Origin: Prochloraceae cyanobacterium PL24a_bin.78
GTDB lineage: Bacteria > Cyanobacteriota > Cyanobacteriia > Cyanobacteriales > JANQIW01
DNA length: 47,295 nucleotides
Direction of reading: 5' to 3'
NCBI GenBank assembly: GCA_028281945.1
Contig: JANQIW010000120.1
Location: 1 to 47,295, forward strand
Each line of letters opens with the position of its first letter. Positions within the stretch are counted from its first letter, which is position 1. A model generated the notes under the pieces. The model did not search any database and was not told the origin of the DNA. It saw nothing but the letters and a program-made list of their open reading frames with translations. A program made the translations under genes and the position numbers. Of the stretch, positions 44,628-47,295 are shown in pieces.

Positions 44628-47183
44628 ATGAAATATATCTTTAATTTTTTACTATCTCATCTAATTCAAGGCAAGAATCGAGACAAAGTTTCTTTATCTG
44701 CTTATGGAGTATTTATACTAATTAGCAGTTTAATCATCACAGGTTTTTTAACAGGCATAAGACAATTAGGGGGATTACAAGCATTAGAATTAAACGCCTT
44801 CGATACCATGGTTCAATTGTGTAATGAGCCAGATTTAGACCATCGTTTATTGATAGTAGGAATTACAGAATCGGATATTAGAAAACAAAAGCAATGGCCC
44901 TTATCTGATCAAGTAATTGCTGAGTTAATCGGGAAATTACAAACAGATAATCCTAAAGTAATCGGCTTAGATTTATATCGAGATTTGCCTTATCCCCCCG
45001 GTAATGCTGAACTTCAGCGGGAATTACAGGCTGATAATGTCATAGTTATTTCAGAGATAGGAGGAACTAATGATAGGGATGGGATACCTCCTCCTCCTGG
45101 TGTACCATATGAACGAATAGGATTTAACGACTTAGTTTTAGACCCTGTGGATAATGTTGTTCGTCGTAATTTGATGTATGCAGAGACTCCAGAGAAACAA
45201 TATTATTCTTTTTCTTTAAGGGCTAGCCTTAAATATCTTTATGATAGTAATTTAGATTTTAAAGCAGAATATGATTATTTAAAAATCGGTAATACAGTTT
45301 TTTATCCACTTGAAGCAAATTCAGGAGGATATAATTTACCTCAATCAGAAGTTTTAGGATGGCAGGTTTTACTCCAATATCGTTGTAAAAGTAGAGATAA
45401 ACAGGTATCTTTAACTGAAGTTTTAGAAGGAAAAGTAAATCCAGAACTAATTAGAAATAAAATTGTCCTGATTGGAACTACAGCACCAAGTGGAAAAGAC
45501 TTATATCTTACCCCCTACAGCAGCTCACAACCAGATGAATTTCTCATGGCAGGGGTAATAATTCACGCTCAAAAGATTAACCATATTCTGAGGGTAGTAT
45601 TGGATAAAGAAAAGCAATTTTGGTTTTTTTATGAATGGGGAGAAATTTTGTGGATTTGGATTTGGGCAATAGTTGGAGGATTTTTGATTTGGCGTTTTCA
45701 TCATCCTGTTTCTATTGGGATTGGTATAGTTATGGCTGGTATTAGTTTATGGGGAATATGTTTTTTACTGTTTCTCAATGCAGCTTGGATTCCTGTGATT
45801 CCACCTCTGTTAGCCTTGATTTTTTCATCCATTGGGGCTTTAGCTTACAGTTTATTTTATCGTTTATCTTATGATATTGAAACCAAGCTTCCTACTAGAA
45901 GGTTATTTATTAACCAAATAAACAAGTCTAAAAAGCAATGTAAAAAGGAAAAATCTTCTTCCATTGCTATTATATGTCTTCGTTTGGCAAAATTAAGAAC
46001 TATTGAAAGGAGTTTTGGTAAGGAGTTTGCTAGTCAACTGATAAAAAAAGCTATTTCTCGGTTGAAATTTTTCATTCCTACTAACGCAAGTTTAGCAAGA
46101 ATTACAGATGATGAGTTAGCAATTATTTTATACTCTATTAAAGATTTTCAAGAAGCTAAAGAAATAGCTAATCAATTACAAGAGAAATTTTGGCAGCCTT
46201 TTACTTTAAATAATCAGGATATTTTTACACCTGTCAATATTGGTGTTGTTTCTAAGTCTGTAGATTCTATTGGGGATGAAGGAGAAGATTTTCTCACAGA
46301 TGCAGAAATTGCTATGTATCGCGCTCAAATTTTAGGCAAAACTACACCAGAAATTTTTGAGGCGAGTATGCAAACCCAAACCCTAATGCGTTTGAATCTA
46401 GAGGGGGATATTTGGCAAGGTATTCAAAATGATGAGTTTATTGTTTATTATCAGCCTATTGTTAATTTAAAAACTGGTTATATTTCAGGGGTTGAGGCAT
46501 TAGTACGTTGGGATTCTCCGAAATATGGTTTGATTTCACCTGGTAGATTTATTTCTGTTGCTGAAGAAACTGGGTTGATTATTCCTTTAGGTAAGTCTGT
46601 TTTAGAGAAAGCTTGTAAACAATTATATATTTGGCATGATTATTTTCCATCTGATAATCTTTTAACTCTTAGTGTTAATCTCTCTGGTAAGCAGTTTAAT
46701 CAACCTAATTTATTACAGCAAGTGAAAGATATTCTTCTAGATACTCGCATTAAGCGTCATACTTTGAAGTTGGAAATAACTGAAAGTTTAATGATGGATA
46801 ATGTTGAAGATGCGATAAATTTGCTACATCAGTTGAAGGGATTGGATTTGAAGCTTAGTATTGATGATTTTGGTACTGGTTATTCTTCTTTTAGTTATCT
46901 CCATCGATTCCCTCTGGATACCCTTAAGGTTGATAAGGCTTTTGTTTTAAGAATGTTGCAGAATGAGAAATATGCTGAAATTGTTCGGACTATAGTGGTT
47001 TTAGGTCATAATTTGGGTATGGATATTATTGCCGAAGGTATTGAAACTGAGGAACACATGAAGTATCTGGCTAGGTTGGGTTGTGAATATGGGCAGGGTT
47101 ATTTCTTTGCTAAACCCATGCCTGCTGATTCTATGACTGAGGTTTTGGCTGAAAATCCTCGATGGGATTCTTCCTTTAAATAA
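44628..47183 (+). CDS. CHASE2 sensor with degenerate GGDEF and EAL c-di-GMP phosphodiesterase
   Basis: An 851-aa membrane sensor. TM1 is at about residues 28-44. An extracytoplasmic CHASE2 domain follows (DLDHRLLIVGITESDIRKQK, VIGLDLYRDLPYPP), then three TM segments at about 335-405. The GGDEF domain (415-570) has ITDDEL in place of GGDEF near residue 495 and should be inactive as a cyclase. The EAL domain (590-835) keeps catalytic blocks GVEALVRW, VNLSGKQF, LEITESLM, SIDDFGTGYSS, VDKAF, AEGIE and YGQGYFFAKP. It should hydrolyse c-di-GMP in response to an external signal. It faces DUF928 divergently. Confidence 0.92.
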   Translation: MKYIFNFLLSHLIQGKNRDKVSLSAYGVFILISSLIITGFLTGIRQLGGLQALELNAFDTMVQLCNEPDLDHRLLIVGITESDIRKQKQWPLSDQVIAELIGKLQTDNPKVIGLDLYRDLPYPPGNAELQRELQADNVIVISEIGGTNDRDGIPPPPGVPYERIGFNDLVLDPVDNVVRRNLMYAETPEKQYYSFSLRASLKYLYDSNLDFKAEYDYLKIGNTVFYPLEANSGGYNLPQSEVLGWQVLLQYRCKSRDKQVSLTEVLEGKVNPELIRNKIVLIGTTAPSGKDLYLTPYSSSQPDEFLMAGVIIHAQKINHILRVVLDKEKQFWFFYEWGEILWIWIWAIVGGFLIWRFHHPVSIGIGIVMAGISLWGICFLLFLNAAWIPVIPPLLALIFSSIGALAYSLFYRLSYDIETKLPTRRLFINQINKSKKQCKKEKSSSIAIICLRLAKLRTIERSFGKEFASQLIKKAISRLKFFIPTNASLARITDDELAIILYSIKDFQEAKEIANQLQEKFWQPFTLNNQDIFTPVNIGVVSKSVDSIGDEGEDFLTDAEIAMYRAQILGKTTPEIFEASMQTQTLMRLNLEGDIWQGIQNDEFIVYYQPIVNLKTGYISGVEALVRWDSPKYGLISPGRFISVAEETGLIIPLGKSVLEKACKQLYIWHDYFPSDNLLTLSVNLSGKQFNQPNLLQQVKDILLDTRIKRHTLKLEITESLMMDNVEDAINLLHQLKGLDLKLSIDDFGTGYSSFSYLHRFPLDTLKVDKAFVLRMLQNEKYAEIVRTIVVLGHNLGMDIIAEGIETEEHMKYLARLGCEYGQGYFFAKPMPADSMTEVLAENPRWDSSFK

Positions 47184-47194
47184 GAATTGATAGG

Positions 47195-47295
47195 TTATAT
47201 CATTTTTCCAAAAGTATAATATACAATGGTGAGGGGGAGACAAGGAAGACAAGGGAGACAAGGAAGACAAGGAAGAGGGATTTTGGGTTGAGAAT
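47195..47295. repeat. STRR block at the window end
   Basis: GACAAGGAA units (GGAAGACAAGG) follow a TTTTTCCAAAAGTAT core. The whole is the reverse complement of the arrangement at about 95-165, which has TATCATACTTTTGGAAAA. It continues past the window. Confidence 0.8.

Noticed and set aside
1..47295. tRNA, rRNA and common riboswitches
   Set aside because: No cloverleaf, CCA-like end, T-loop core or known riboswitch core was recognised on either strand by eye; a covariance-model scan would settle it.

Overview
The window is visibly AT-rich and reads as the chromosome of a unicellular, non-diazotroph-like cyanobacterium (Geminocystis/Cyanobacterium-like; this placement is inference). The main evidence is a complete bidirectional Hox [NiFe] hydrogenase. 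Families common in cyanobacteria add support: Uma2, DUF6745, DUF928, CHASE2-EAL, PEP-CTERM proteins and long A(N/D)LxX pentapeptide proteins. So do the dispersed heptameric and octameric short tandem repeats (STRR: TAAGTAA, CTCCCATT, CAAGGAAGA types). No tRNA, rRNA, replication origin or complete insertion sequence was found by eye.

Layout. 1-3.6 kb: STRR blocks flank DUF6745, its small companion and a Uma2 gene. 3.5-5.0 kb: three DsrE-like genes closed by a terminator. 5.4-11 kb: a Na+/H+ antiporter, a membrane-anchored GTPase with DUF697, a DUF1963 protein, and an Rpn/YhgA-like gene whose 3' end has been tandemly duplicated. 11.2-15.1 kb: an RND pump and a PEP-CTERM protein. 15.9-24.5 kb: an ADP-forming acetyl-CoA synthetase/GNAT fusion followed by the hydrogenase genes in the order hoxH-U-Y-E-F-W, a permutation of the usual hoxEFUYH. 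Together these could form a dark fermentation unit, with acetyl-CoA giving acetate and ATP and NAD(P)H giving H2. 24.4-28.6 kb: a ThiF/E1-like protein beside an unknown 304-aa protein, a rhomboid protease, a coiled-coil protein and an XRE regulator. 28.8-34.3 kb: three paralogous pentapeptide-repeat genes in tandem on the minus strand, two sharing an unnamed C-terminal domain.

34.3-36.5 kb: an unknown small gene, a large STRR block and an orphan CRISPR array of 7 repeats and 6 spacers without cas genes in view. Repeat decay and repeat 3'-end form suggest transcription on the minus strand. 37-40.5 kb: a HigBA-type toxin-antitoxin pair, a nucleoside phosphorylase whose start overlaps head-to-head with an Fe3+-type ABC ATPase gene, and a GNAT acetyltransferase. 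40.9-41.1 kb: a 241-bp MITE-like element. 41.2-47.2 kb: a second PEP-CTERM protein, a relic of a two-repeat CRISPR array carrying the same flank as the main array, a WecG/TagA glycosyltransferase, DUF928 with an upstream 54-aa ORF, and a CHASE2-(degenerate GGDEF)-EAL phosphodiesterase.

The points most worth following up are the permuted hox operon with its acetyl-CoA synthetase neighbour, the CRISPR array plus its relic 6 kb away, the ThiF/unknown gene pair, and the repeat-driven remodelling of the pentapeptide genes.
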